Positions 17,967-25,831 of a stretch of DNA of 64,000 nt are shown here, one piece after another. The position numbers were made by a program, and so were the translations under genes. Each line of letters begins with the position of its first letter. Positions within the stretch are counted from its first letter, which is position 1. The notes beneath the pieces are model-generated. The model saw only the letters and a list, made by a program, of their open reading frames with translations. It searched no databases and was not told where the DNA came from. This DNA is from an uncultured Lachnospiraceae bacterium (GTDB lineage: Bacteria; Bacillota; Clostridia; Lachnospirales; Lachnospiraceae), in assembly GCA_934343915.1 (NCBI GenBank), contig CAKRIL010000001.1:62001-126000 (forward strand). Direction: 5' to 3'.

Positions 17967-18257
17967 GGTGTCAAAATATGCACTAAAAATTTCTTGGTGT
18001 ATGACAGTTATATTTATGCATATTACGACTTTTGGGAGAAGCGTAGTTGTTCTTGGGGCTCTGCTCAATGCACAGCCACAGACGGCATGGATGCCGGCTG
18101 AGTTGCAAACAGCCACGGAGGGCTGATTTTGCAACGCTGGCGGAAGCAGATTATGGCTTTTCAGAGACCATAGAACAACTTGCTTCGGACAACGGAGCTA
18201 ATATGTATAAATATAACTGCCATGCACATCTGAATAACCGCGGCATATTTTGACACC
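17967..18257 (+). repeat. Structured repeat copy 2 (candidate CsrA-type RNA element)
   Basis: A 291-bp element with perfect 15-bp ends GGTGTCAAAATATGC (17967-17981, inverted at 18243-18257). It is homologous to copy 1 but in the opposite orientation. The conserved internal loop GACTTTTGGGAGAAGC and its partner GACAACGGAGCT are present. The two hairpin loops on the plus strand read ATGGAT (18087-18092) and ACGGAG (18115-18120). It fills most of the gap after the double-XRE regulator. A 68-codon frame within it resembles that of copy 1 only because the DNA does. Confidence 0.8.
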
Positions 18258-18289
18258 GTATTTATTAGTTATGTATTTTATATTATTTC

Positions 18290-18457
18290 TTATCTATAAT
18301 TCATGTAGTTTGATTCAGAGTCTGAACATGTACTAACCCCATAGTTATTATCCCCGAACACAAACGTCCCGAAAGGAAGCACAACTACGAAAAGTGTAAG
18401 ACATGTTGCAAGCATTGCAGCAGAAGTACATAATTTCCTGAAAAAAGTTCTGTTCAT
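18290..18457 (-). CDS. Short exported peptide, candidate signalling peptide precursor
   Basis: A 55-residue frame on the minus strand with a strong GGAGG site eight bases before ATG. It begins MNRTFFRKLC and has a hydrophobic run of about 22 residues (AMLATCLTLFVVVLPFGTF), then the polar end VFGDNNYGVSTCSDSE and NYMNYR. The charged start, membrane-spanning core and short polar tail are those of a secreted or processed peptide. It lies beside the large XRE/TPR-like regulator. A hairpin (18481-18489 with 18536-18544) lies in its leader. No family is recognised, and a bacteriocin or a simple small membrane protein is also possible. Confidence 0.6.
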   Translation of the reverse strand: MNRTFFRKLCTSAAMLATCLTLFVVVLPFGTFVFGDNNYGVSTCSDSESNYMNYR

Positions 18458-18579
18458 GTATATAACCTCCTTAAAAATTACGGGAAAGGCTATCGGTAAA
18501 ATAAAGGAGAATCCCCTTGCTGTTAAAATTCTAACCCTTTCCCGAAGATAGTTAAATTATAATATGGTGTGTTCAAGCT

Positions 18580-18630
18580 GTGACCTGACAGAGTAGGCAA
18601 AAATGAGATTTGCCTACTCTGTCAGGTTAC
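18580..18630. terminator. Long hairpin with 22-bp arms (terminator or mobile-repeat remnant)
   Basis: Arms 18580-18601 and 18609-18630 pair over 22 bp with one G-T mismatch and a 7-base loop, followed by TTTT. It lies between the small peptide gene and the acyltransferase gene and is not directly behind any gene, so a plain terminator role is doubtful. The right arm recurs alone at 2428-2449. The rest of 18458-18799 shows only the peptide leader and AT-rich sequence. Confidence 0.65.
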
Positions 18631-18799
18631 TTTTGTATCAACATATGAGATAATTAACCTGGTAAGCTATATAAAGAGCACCGTTATAGGTATAAAATTA
18701 CTGAGGAATATATTATGGAAGCTTGAGCATACTACTTGATTTTTATTTCACAACGTGTATTATTACGTTAGATAAAAAGAAATAATATGCGGGGTACAT

Positions 18800-19888
18800 A
18801 TGATGAAGCCACAACATATGCGAAGTGTTCTTATAGACGGATTGAAGGCGGTTGCAATTATTCTTGTGATTGCCGGGCATGCCATGCAGTTCGGCTCGGG
18901 TATGCACAGCTATATATACAGTGATTTTTTTGACAATGCGGTTTTTAAATTTATATACAGCTTTCACATGCCGCTGTTCATGCTTATCAGCGGGTATCTC
19001 TTCTGGTTCTCGATGCAGCGCCACAGCTTTAAGGAGGTTGCGGTCAGCAGAGTCACCACACTGCTGGTGCCTGTCATGCTGTGGAGCATAATACCATATA
19101 TAATAAGAATTGCCAGCGGTGAAGAGCATGGCGGGTTCATGATAATCAGGGCATACTTTACGACCTGTATGGGGAATTTTTGGTTTTTGTGGGCTGTGCT
19201 GCTAAGCTCTGTTATTGTAATGCTTGTGAGCAGATTCTGCGGAGATAATGCATCCGTATATATAATTCTTGCCGTGCTTATGCTGTGTACGCCTGATTTC
19301 AGCAGACTTCATCTGTATAAGTTCATGTATGGATACTTTGTTGTGGGATATATGTGGGCGAAGGGACACCATAGTCAGGCAGCCGGACAGGACAGCCTGA
19401 GAGCTGTGAAGCCTTATAAGATTGCGGCGGTACTTATTGTTACCGGGGCAGTATACCTGATTATGCTTCCACTGTATGAAAAGGACTGCTATATCTACAC
19501 GACGGGATTTTCGCTGCTTGGGAAGGATTATATCGTTCAGCTTGTCATAGATGTTTTCAGATTCATTATAGGAATGGCGGGCAGCAGTGCGGTGCTTCTT
19601 TTTGCAATGCTTCTTCGATGCGTATACCGCAATGTGGATTTCTTGAGAAAAGTCTGTGGACAACTTATCAGTTTTTTGTCATATATGGGGAAAAATACGC
19701 TTGGAATATATCTGATTTCGACATTAATTTTTGAGTATATAATAAAGCCCCTCGCATGGGGGCTTTACGGTATTGATTATACTATGATTCTTATTCAGTC
19801 AGCGGCGGTTCTTTTGCTGTCGCTTGCCATAATATGGTTAGTCCGCAGGATTCCCGTCGTCGGAAGATGGCTGCTTGGCGGAAGGTAA
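18800..19888 (+). CDS. Membrane acyltransferase (acyltransferase family 3)
   Basis: A 362-residue polytopic protein with about ten hydrophobic segments. The first carries the family marker IDGLKAVAIILVIAGHAMQ, whose His is the presumed catalytic residue. FHMPLFMLISGYLF follows in the second, as in OafA/WecH-type enzymes. Family members transfer acetyl or other acyl groups to surface polysaccharide or peptidoglycan across the membrane. GGGG lies eight bases before the first of two adjacent ATG codons. The last 51 bp overlap the end of the convergent glycosyltransferase gene, so no terminator fits between them. Confidence 0.85.
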   Translation: MMKPQHMRSVLIDGLKAVAIILVIAGHAMQFGSGMHSYIYSDFFDNAVFKFIYSFHMPLFMLISGYLFWFSMQRHSFKEVAVSRVTTLLVPVMLWSIIPYIIRIASGEEHGGFMIIRAYFTTCMGNFWFLWAVLLSSVIVMLVSRFCGDNASVYIILAVLMLCTPDFSRLHLYKFMYGYFVVGYMWAKGHHSQAAGQDSLRAVKPYKIAAVLIVTGAVYLIMLPLYEKDCYIYTTGFSLLGKDYIVQLVIDVFRFIIGMAGSSAVLLFAMLLRCVYRNVDFLRKVCGQLISFLSYMGKNTLGIYLISTLIFEYIIKPLAWGLYGIDYTMILIQSAAVLLLSLAIIWLVRRIPVVGRWLLGGR

Positions 19889-20830
19889 CCCTTTTTCGTC
19901 CTTGATTATATATCGAGGACGTTTTTTTGTCTCAAGATATATCTTTCCTATGTATTCGCCGATGACACCGAGGCTTAGAAGCTGGATTCCGCCGAGGAAG
20001 CAGATAATACATATCATACTTGACCAGCCGGCGACGGTGCTCTTTAACATGAACATGACGATTGCCCAGATGACGCCGATGAAGCCGAACAGAGATACGA
20101 TGAAGCCGAACACGGTTATAATGCGAATCGGGCGCACGCTCAGGCTGGTTATGCCGTCCACGGCAAAGTTAATCATCTTTGTGAGCGGATAGTGGCTCTT
20201 TCCGGCTATGCGCGTGTGGCGTTCGTAATATACACATGTGCTGTTAAAGCCGACCATTGGAATTATTCCGCGCAGGAACAGATTGGATTCCTCATATTTT
20301 TCCAGTTCATTCAAAAAACGTCGGTCGAGAAGGCGGTAATCGGCGTGGTTGTACACGGTGTTGCAGCCCATCTTGTTCATAAGCTTATAAAAAAACAGTG
20401 CGCTGCTGCGCTTGAAAAAGCTGTCAGTGTGGCGGTCGGAGCGGACTCCGTATACAATGTCGGCACCGTTATTGTAGGCGGCAATCATATCGTCCATGGC
20501 ATTAATGTCATCCTGACCGTCGCAGTCGATGCTTATTGTTATGTCCGCATGCTCCTTTGCCTTCATAAGACCCGACAGGAGCGCGTACTGATGTCCGAAG
20601 TTGCGCGACAGACAGACGGCACAGAAGTGCTCGTCCTTGTCACACAGAGTGTTCATTATATTCCATGTCTCATCGGTTGAACCGTCATTTATGAACATGA
20701 CGCGGCTCTCACCGGATATGATTTCGCGGCTTATGAGACTGTTAAGCTTGTCAAGAAACATGGAGGAGGTAACAGGAAGTACCTCCTCCTCGTTGTAGCA
20801 TGGAATAACAATATATAATGTGGGGAGCAT
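19838..20830 (-). CDS. GtrB-type membrane glycosyltransferase (family 2)
   Basis: A 330-residue DPM1/GtrB-like enzyme. The N-terminal GT-A domain shows IVIPCYNEEEVL, INDGSTDET, SRNFGHQYAL and the metal-binding DCDGQDD. Two C-terminal membrane segments (about 235-260 and 270-295) are followed by the family end LGVIGEYIGKIYLETKKRPRY. Such enzymes load a sugar onto undecaprenyl phosphate for later transfer outside the cell. It lies 45 bp after manC on the same strand, which suggests one transcript and a mannose-related donor, although the sugar is not proven. Confidence 0.9.
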   Translation of the reverse strand: MLPTLYIVIPCYNEEEVLPVTSSMFLDKLNSLISREIISGESRVMFINDGSTDETWNIMNTLCDKDEHFCAVCLSRNFGHQYALLSGLMKAKEHADITISIDCDGQDDINAMDDMIAAYNNGADIVYGVRSDRHTDSFFKRSSALFFYKLMNKMGCNTVYNHADYRLLDRRFLNELEKYEESNLFLRGIIPMVGFNSTCVYYERHTRIAGKSHYPLTKMINFAVDGITSLSVRPIRIITVFGFIVSLFGFIGVIWAIVMFMLKSTVAGWSSMICIICFLGGIQLLSLGVIGEYIGKIYLETKKRPRYIIKDEKGLPSAKQPSSDDGNPAD

Positions 20831-20875
20831 TTTTCAGAAGTTCCTTTCGTAATGCACCTTTTTGTAACAGAAGGC

Positions 20876-22177
20876 TTAGTATCTTATCTTGTCGTCCGCG
20901 TCAAGTATGGCTCCTGTCTGCACCTCGATAACCTGAAGCTCTGTCGCCGCGTGGATTGTATGGCGGCAGCCGAGCGGAAGCGTGATGACATCCCCTGCCT
21001 TGATTTCGCGTCTTACATCATCCACAATCACATAGCCTGTTCCGGAGAGCACGTTCCATACTTCGTCACGGTGTTCGTGGCTGTGGTACTTGAGCTGGTT
21101 GCCAGGGCGGAGAATTATCTTGATGGTGAGGGATTCAGGCTGTATGTCGAGAATCGTGAAGCTTCCCCATGCCTTCTCCTCGAATCTTGCAACAGGGTCA
21201 AGCTTGTCGACATAAGGCTTGATTGTGCTGCTCTTTGCCTTGTCGGATACGAGCACGCCGTCACAGCCGACGGATACCACAATGTCCTTAAGTCCGACAC
21301 AGATTACAGGCATGTCAAGCTGGTTGATGACGTTGGTGTTCTTACAGTCCGCCATCTGCACGTTGCCGATGGCTTCGCTGTCCATGACATCGGTGAAGGC
21401 ATCCCATGAGCCGACATCCTTCCATTCACCTGCGAATCTTAAGCATCTTATATCAGGCTCCTTCTCAACAACAGCGTAGTCGAAGCTGATCTTGGTAAGG
21501 TTCTCATAATTGTCATATAAGGTCTGATAATCGGCACTTCCAAGCATCTTTCTTGATATATCAAGAAGGTAGGAAAGCTTGTAGGCGAACACGCCGCCGT
21601 TCCAGAGAGCACCCTGCTCGATGTACTCTGCGGCTGCTGTCTCGTTCGGCTTCTCGATGAAGCGGTTTACACGGCTTATGGTATCCTTGCTCTCAGGCAT
21701 GATATAGCCGTAGCTTGAGCTTGGGAATGTAGGTGCGATTCCGAGAAGTGACAGGTTCGACTGTCCGTCCGCAGCGAGCTCGGAGAGCTTCTTTACCGCC
21801 TCGAAATAATCGAGGTTGACATATGGGTCAACAGGACATACCACAACAGGCTCGTCAGGGTCAACATTCTTCATGCTTGCGAGGAATGCGCTTGCGAGTG
21901 CGATTGCAGGGAAGGTGTCTCTTCTGCATGGCTCGATGCAGATGGATACCTTGTTGCCGAGCTGATGCTTGATTGTGCCGACCTGGCGCTTGCCTGTCGC
22001 AATGACAACATTGGCAGCAGGGTCGACAGTGGTAATCTGACGGTACACTCTCTGAACCATGGATTCGTTCTCACCGTCATCATTGGAGAGGAGCGGTATG
22101 AACTGCTTGGAACGGACGGTGTTTGAGAGCGGCCAGAGGCGCTGGCCTGAACCGCCCGATAATAATATAATATTCAT
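20876..22177 (-). CDS. manC: Mannose-1-phosphate guanylyltransferase
   Basis: A 433-residue enzyme making GDP-mannose from GTP and mannose-1-phosphate. The nucleotide-binding signature LLSGGSGQRLWPLS lies at the start, with FIEKPNE and NGGVFAYK in the core and a C-terminal cupin (YHSHEHRDEVWNVLSGTG) of the ManC/type II isomerase kind. The open frame extends to 22225, but homology begins at ATG 22177, with AAAGGA some 13 bases upstream. It supplies gmd and fcl, which sit about 7 kb away, and shares a transcript with the downstream GtrB-type gene. Confidence 0.94.
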   Translation of the reverse strand: MNIILLSGGSGQRLWPLSNTVRSKQFIPLLSNDDGENESMVQRVYRQITTVDPAANVVIATGKRQVGTIKHQLGNKVSICIEPCRRDTFPAIALASAFLASMKNVDPDEPVVVCPVDPYVNLDYFEAVKKLSELAADGQSNLSLLGIAPTFPSSSYGYIMPESKDTISRVNRFIEKPNETAAAEYIEQGALWNGGVFAYKLSYLLDISRKMLGSADYQTLYDNYENLTKISFDYAVVEKEPDIRCLRFAGEWKDVGSWDAFTDVMDSEAIGNVQMADCKNTNVINQLDMPVICVGLKDIVVSVGCDGVLVSDKAKSSTIKPYVDKLDPVARFEEKAWGSFTILDIQPESLTIKIILRPGNQLKYHSHEHRDEVWNVLSGTGYVIVDDVRREIKAGDVITLPLGCRHTIHAATELQVIEVQTGAILDADDKIRY

Positions 22178-22378
22178 AATTATACAAAATCCTTTCAAAA
22201 GATGAATTTTTATACGAGAATACAAAAAGAAATATTCTTAGTATATATCCTTAATTAATATAAGATGCCTTATTATATCAAATTAACGTGAATGATTCAA
22301 GCAATAACAAGTAAGGATTGCTTTTTTTAAAAAATTGTTGTAATCTTAAAAGTATTAAGTTCAAAAGGGGGCAGTACC

Positions 22379-23779
22379 ATGAATAATCATGAAATGATGG
22401 CTCTTGATGAGAAGCATAATGCAGAGTTCGAAGAGCTGGTAAAATATTGTATGACCTCCGGTGCAATCAATCTTGATTTGTACGAGGAATATGACGTAAA
22501 GAGAGGACTCAGAGATTCCAATGGTAAGGGTGTTCTTACGGGACTTACCGAGATTTCGGATGTCGTTTCTTATAAGTCGATAGATGGTGTTAAGACACCG
22601 ATAGATGGTGAGTTATATTATCAGGGTTATAATGTTGCGGATTTGGTTGAAGGTCTCGGAGGAAGAAGATATGCCTTTGAGGAGACCACATATCTGCTTT
22701 TGTTCGGTGAACTGCCTACCAAGGAGCAGCTTGAGAGATTCATCGGTATTCTGTCTGAACTTCAGGAGCTCTCAGGTCATTTTGTGCGCGATGTTATCAT
22801 GAAGGCACCCAGCGCCAACATCATGAACGCTCTTTTGAAGAGCATTGTCACGCTCTATTCCTACGATGATAACCCGGAGGATATTTCTCCTGCGAACGTA
22901 CTGCGCCAGTCTTTACAGCTTATCGGCAAGATGCCGATTATATCGGTGTATGCCTACCATTCATATCGTCATTTTAAGATGGATGACGTTCTTTTAATCC
23001 GCAATCCTGACAAAAACTGTTCAACGGCTGAGAACATTTTAAGAATGTTAAGACCGGATGGCAAATATACGGAGCTTGAGGCGAGAGTGCTTGATGTTGC
23101 ACTTGTTCTTCATGCAGAGCACGGCGGTGGTAATAACTCTACCTTCACGACGCATGTTGTAACCTCATCAGGAACCGACACTTATTCGGCAATCGCTGCA
23201 TCCATAGCTTCCCTTAAGGGTCCTAAGCATGGTGGTGCCAACCTTAAGGTAACGCACATGATTGAGAACATTAAGGAGAATGTCAAGGACTGGGAGGACG
23301 AGGCTGAGATAGAGGAGTACCTTACAAAGATTCTTGATAAGCAGGCATTCGACGGCGCGGGTCTTATATATGGTATGGGACATGCCGTATATACACTGTC
23401 CGACCCTAGAGAGGTTATCCTTAAGAGATATGCCAAGAGCCTGTCCGAGGAGAAGGGGCTTACCAAGGAGTTCGAGCTTCTTGACCGCATAGAGAGAATC
23501 GCGGGAAGAATAATTGCCGAGAGAAGAAGATTATTCAAGCCTATATGTGCCAACGTGGATTTTTACAGTGGTTTTGTGTATACTATGCTTGGAATACCGG
23601 AGGAACTTTTTACCCCTATATTTGCGATTTCGCGTATTTCGGGCTGGAGTGCTCATCGTCTTGAGGAGCTTGTAAACAAGGGAAAGATTATTCGTCCTGC
23701 TTACAAGTATGTAGGATGGCACAAGCCTTATTACGATATAGAGCATCGTCTTGGTGATGTGAATGACAACTGGAAGTAG
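22379..23779 (+). CDS. gltA: Citrate synthase
   Basis: A 466-residue citrate synthase that condenses acetyl-CoA and oxaloacetate. The active-site residues are visible: His in LHAEHGGGNNSTF (about 246), His in GPKHGGANLKV (about 282) and the Asp region in YTLSDPREVILK. An N-terminal extension of about 40 residues before the conserved DVVSYKSIDGV region is common in clostridial forms. GGGGGC lies just before the start. It heads a run of four genes ending with an aconitase-type gene. With no isocitrate dehydrogenase in view, the likely use is the oxidative arm toward glutamate. Confidence 0.95.
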   Translation: MNNHEMMALDEKHNAEFEELVKYCMTSGAINLDLYEEYDVKRGLRDSNGKGVLTGLTEISDVVSYKSIDGVKTPIDGELYYQGYNVADLVEGLGGRRYAFEETTYLLLFGELPTKEQLERFIGILSELQELSGHFVRDVIMKAPSANIMNALLKSIVTLYSYDDNPEDISPANVLRQSLQLIGKMPIISVYAYHSYRHFKMDDVLLIRNPDKNCSTAENILRMLRPDGKYTELEARVLDVALVLHAEHGGGNNSTFTTHVVTSSGTDTYSAIAASIASLKGPKHGGANLKVTHMIENIKENVKDWEDEAEIEEYLTKILDKQAFDGAGLIYGMGHAVYTLSDPREVILKRYAKSLSEEKGLTKEFELLDRIERIAGRIIAERRRLFKPICANVDFYSGFVYTMLGIPEELFTPIFAISRISGWSAHRLEELVNKGKIIRPAYKYVGWHKPYYDIEHRLGDVNDNWK

Positions 23780-23807
23780 ATTTTTATAGAAAGAAGAGGT
23801 TACCCTA

Positions 23808-24854
23808 ATGGCAAAGAAGATATTAAAGGATATTAAAGATATCAAGTTCATCACGATAGGAGAAGTACTGCTTCGTCTTTCACCTCCTAACTTTGAGAAG
23901 ATAAGAATGGCTAATTCCTACACCATCAACTACGGCGGTGCGGAAGCGAATGTTGCGGCAGGTCTTGCCAATATGGGCGTGGACAGCACACTTTTTACCG
24001 TTGTTCCGGGCAATTCGGTAGGTAAGTCAGCGATACGTTTCCTTCGTTCCAATGATGTACATATGTCCAAGGCTATCTATGCCGGTGACAGACTCGGAAT
24101 CTATTATCTTGAGGAGGGCTATGCGGTTCGTTCCTCCAAGGTAATCTACGACAGAGCCAATTCATCATTTGCGACATATGATTATTCACAGATAGACTTT
24201 AAGGAGCTGTTAAGCGGCTTTGACTGGCTGCACCTTAGCGGTATCACACCTGCTCTTTCACAGAACTGCCGTGATATGATTCTCATGGCACTTAAGGCTG
24301 CCAAGGAGCTTGACATGATTGTCAGCTTCGACGGCAATTATAGAAGTGCTCTCTGGGGATGGCAGGAGGCAAGGGACTGCATTACAAGCTACCTTCCTTA
24401 TGTGGATGTACTTATCGGAATCGAGCCTCTTAACCTTATCGGTCCTGACGGTAAGGATATGAAGGACGGCATGAGCATGCAGCCTTCGTTCAAGGAGCAG
24501 GATAAGATATTCAAGGCACTTCATGAGAAGTACGATTTCATGGCGATTGCACGTCATGTGCGCTATGTACATACCGGAAGTGAGAACTCACTTAAGGCAT
24601 ATTTATGGTATGGCGGCGAGACGTATGAGAGCAAGACCTTCAGATTCAATATTCTTGACCGGGTAGGCGGCGGCGATGCCTTCGCGAGCGGTCTTATATA
24701 TGCACTCATGGAGAAGATGGAACCGAAGGATATTGTTGACTTTGCGGTTGCTACATCAGTTATCAAGCACACAATTCATGGTGATTTCAATATTATTGAT
24801 GATAAGAAGTCTATCTACAACCTGATGAGACAGGAGTATGAAATCAAGCGCTAA
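23808..24854 (+). CDS. kdgK: PfkB-family sugar kinase, probable 2-keto-3-deoxygluconate kinase
   Basis: A 348-residue ribokinase-fold kinase. The N-terminal GEVLLRLSPPN and GGAEANVAAGLANMG are KdgK-like. The ATP/anion-hole motif reads DRVGGGDAFASGLIYAL, with the catalytic Asp in GGGDAF. KdgK phosphorylates 2-keto-3-deoxygluconate from pectin or glucuronate breakdown, consistent with the GH105 pectin hydrolase near 55 kb. It lies 28 bp after citrate synthase with AGAAGAGG before ATG. The exact substrate is inferred from similarity. Confidence 0.85.
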   Translation: MAKKILKDIKDIKFITIGEVLLRLSPPNFEKIRMANSYTINYGGAEANVAAGLANMGVDSTLFTVVPGNSVGKSAIRFLRSNDVHMSKAIYAGDRLGIYYLEEGYAVRSSKVIYDRANSSFATYDYSQIDFKELLSGFDWLHLSGITPALSQNCRDMILMALKAAKELDMIVSFDGNYRSALWGWQEARDCITSYLPYVDVLIGIEPLNLIGPDGKDMKDGMSMQPSFKEQDKIFKALHEKYDFMAIARHVRYVHTGSENSLKAYLWYGGETYESKTFRFNILDRVGGGDAFASGLIYALMEKMEPKDIVDFAVATSVIKHTIHGDFNIIDDKKSIYNLMRQEYEIKR

Positions 24855-24864
24855 GGAGGTATAT

Positions 24865-25821
24865 ATGGCAAAAAAGAGAGAGTTTTACTTTAAGTCGAGT
24901 GACGGCGTGAACCGTGTCCATACGGTTGAGTGGGCTCCGGAGGACGGCGTGGTGAAGGCTGTGCTTCATATAGTTCATGGCATGGCAGAGCGGGTTGAGA
25001 GATATGACGATTTTGCGCGTTTTATGGCGGACAACGGATATCTCGTAGTCGGCGATGATCACTTAGGACATGGCAAGACGGCTGCGTCACCGGAGGACTT
25101 TGGATATATAGGTGAGGACGGAGCACATCTTCTTGTCAGGGATGAGCATAAGCTTCAGAGACATATGAAGGAGTTATATCCGGTTGTTCCGTATATTATT
25201 CTCGGACATAGCATGGGAAGCTATATAACGAGAAGATTTATCTCGATATATGGCGATGATGTGGATGCGTGTCTTATACTTGGAACAGGCTTTCAGACAC
25301 CGGCGGAGACAGGTGCGGGACTTACCGTTGCGGGACTTGTCGGCAAGCTTAAGGGTCAGCGTCACAGAAGTGACTTCCTCACAGAGCTCGGATTTGGAAA
25401 ATACTGTTCGAGAATTGATAATCCTCGCACAGAGAGCGACTGGATGTGCAGGGATGACAAGGTAATTGATGACTTTAAGAAAGACCCTCTGTGTGATTTC
25501 ATATTTACGGTAGACGGTTTTAAGGCTCTTCTTACGCTGGTTCGTGAGGACTGTGATGACAGGACGGCAGCTAAGGTGCCTAAAGAGCTTCCGATATATA
25601 TTCTCTCAGGAGCCGAGGATCCTGTCGGTCAGTACGGAGAGGGCGTTATGAAGACATATGAGCAGTACAAGCAAGCGGGTATTGAGGATCTTCAGGTGAA
25701 GATATATCCGCAGATGCGACATGAGATTCTTAACGAGTTCGGAAAAGAAGAGGTCTATGATGACATTCTTCGCTGGACTGAAGAGAAGATAGCAGAGTGC
25801 TCACAAGAGGACGAGATATAG
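24865..25821 (+). CDS. Alpha/beta hydrolase (serine aminopeptidase S33 / monoacylglycerol lipase-like)
   Basis: A 318-residue hydrolase with the nucleophile elbow GHSMGSY (near 113), an acidic residue in LSGAEDPVGQYG and the His in QMRHEILNE. HGMAERVERYDDFARFMADNGY and GDDHLGHGKT are typical of the lysophospholipase/monoacylglycerol lipase branch. No signal peptide is present, so it acts in the cytoplasm. TAAGGAGG just before ATG 24865 fixes the start, although the frame is open upstream. It is co-transcribed with kdgK (10 bp) and the following hydratase (10 bp). The natural substrate is unknown. Confidence 0.85.
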   Translation: MAKKREFYFKSSDGVNRVHTVEWAPEDGVVKAVLHIVHGMAERVERYDDFARFMADNGYLVVGDDHLGHGKTAASPEDFGYIGEDGAHLLVRDEHKLQRHMKELYPVVPYIILGHSMGSYITRRFISIYGDDVDACLILGTGFQTPAETGAGLTVAGLVGKLKGQRHRSDFLTELGFGKYCSRIDNPRTESDWMCRDDKVIDDFKKDPLCDFIFTVDGFKALLTLVREDCDDRTAAKVPKELPIYILSGAEDPVGQYGEGVMKTYEQYKQAGIEDLQVKIYPQMRHEILNEFGKEEVYDDILRWTEEKIAECSQEDEI

Positions 25822-25831
25822 GAGGACATGT

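Noticed and set aside
20192..20680. A 162-codon plus-strand frame opposite the GtrB-type gene
   Set aside because: It is antisense to a strongly conserved glycosyltransferase; its translation shows no family features.
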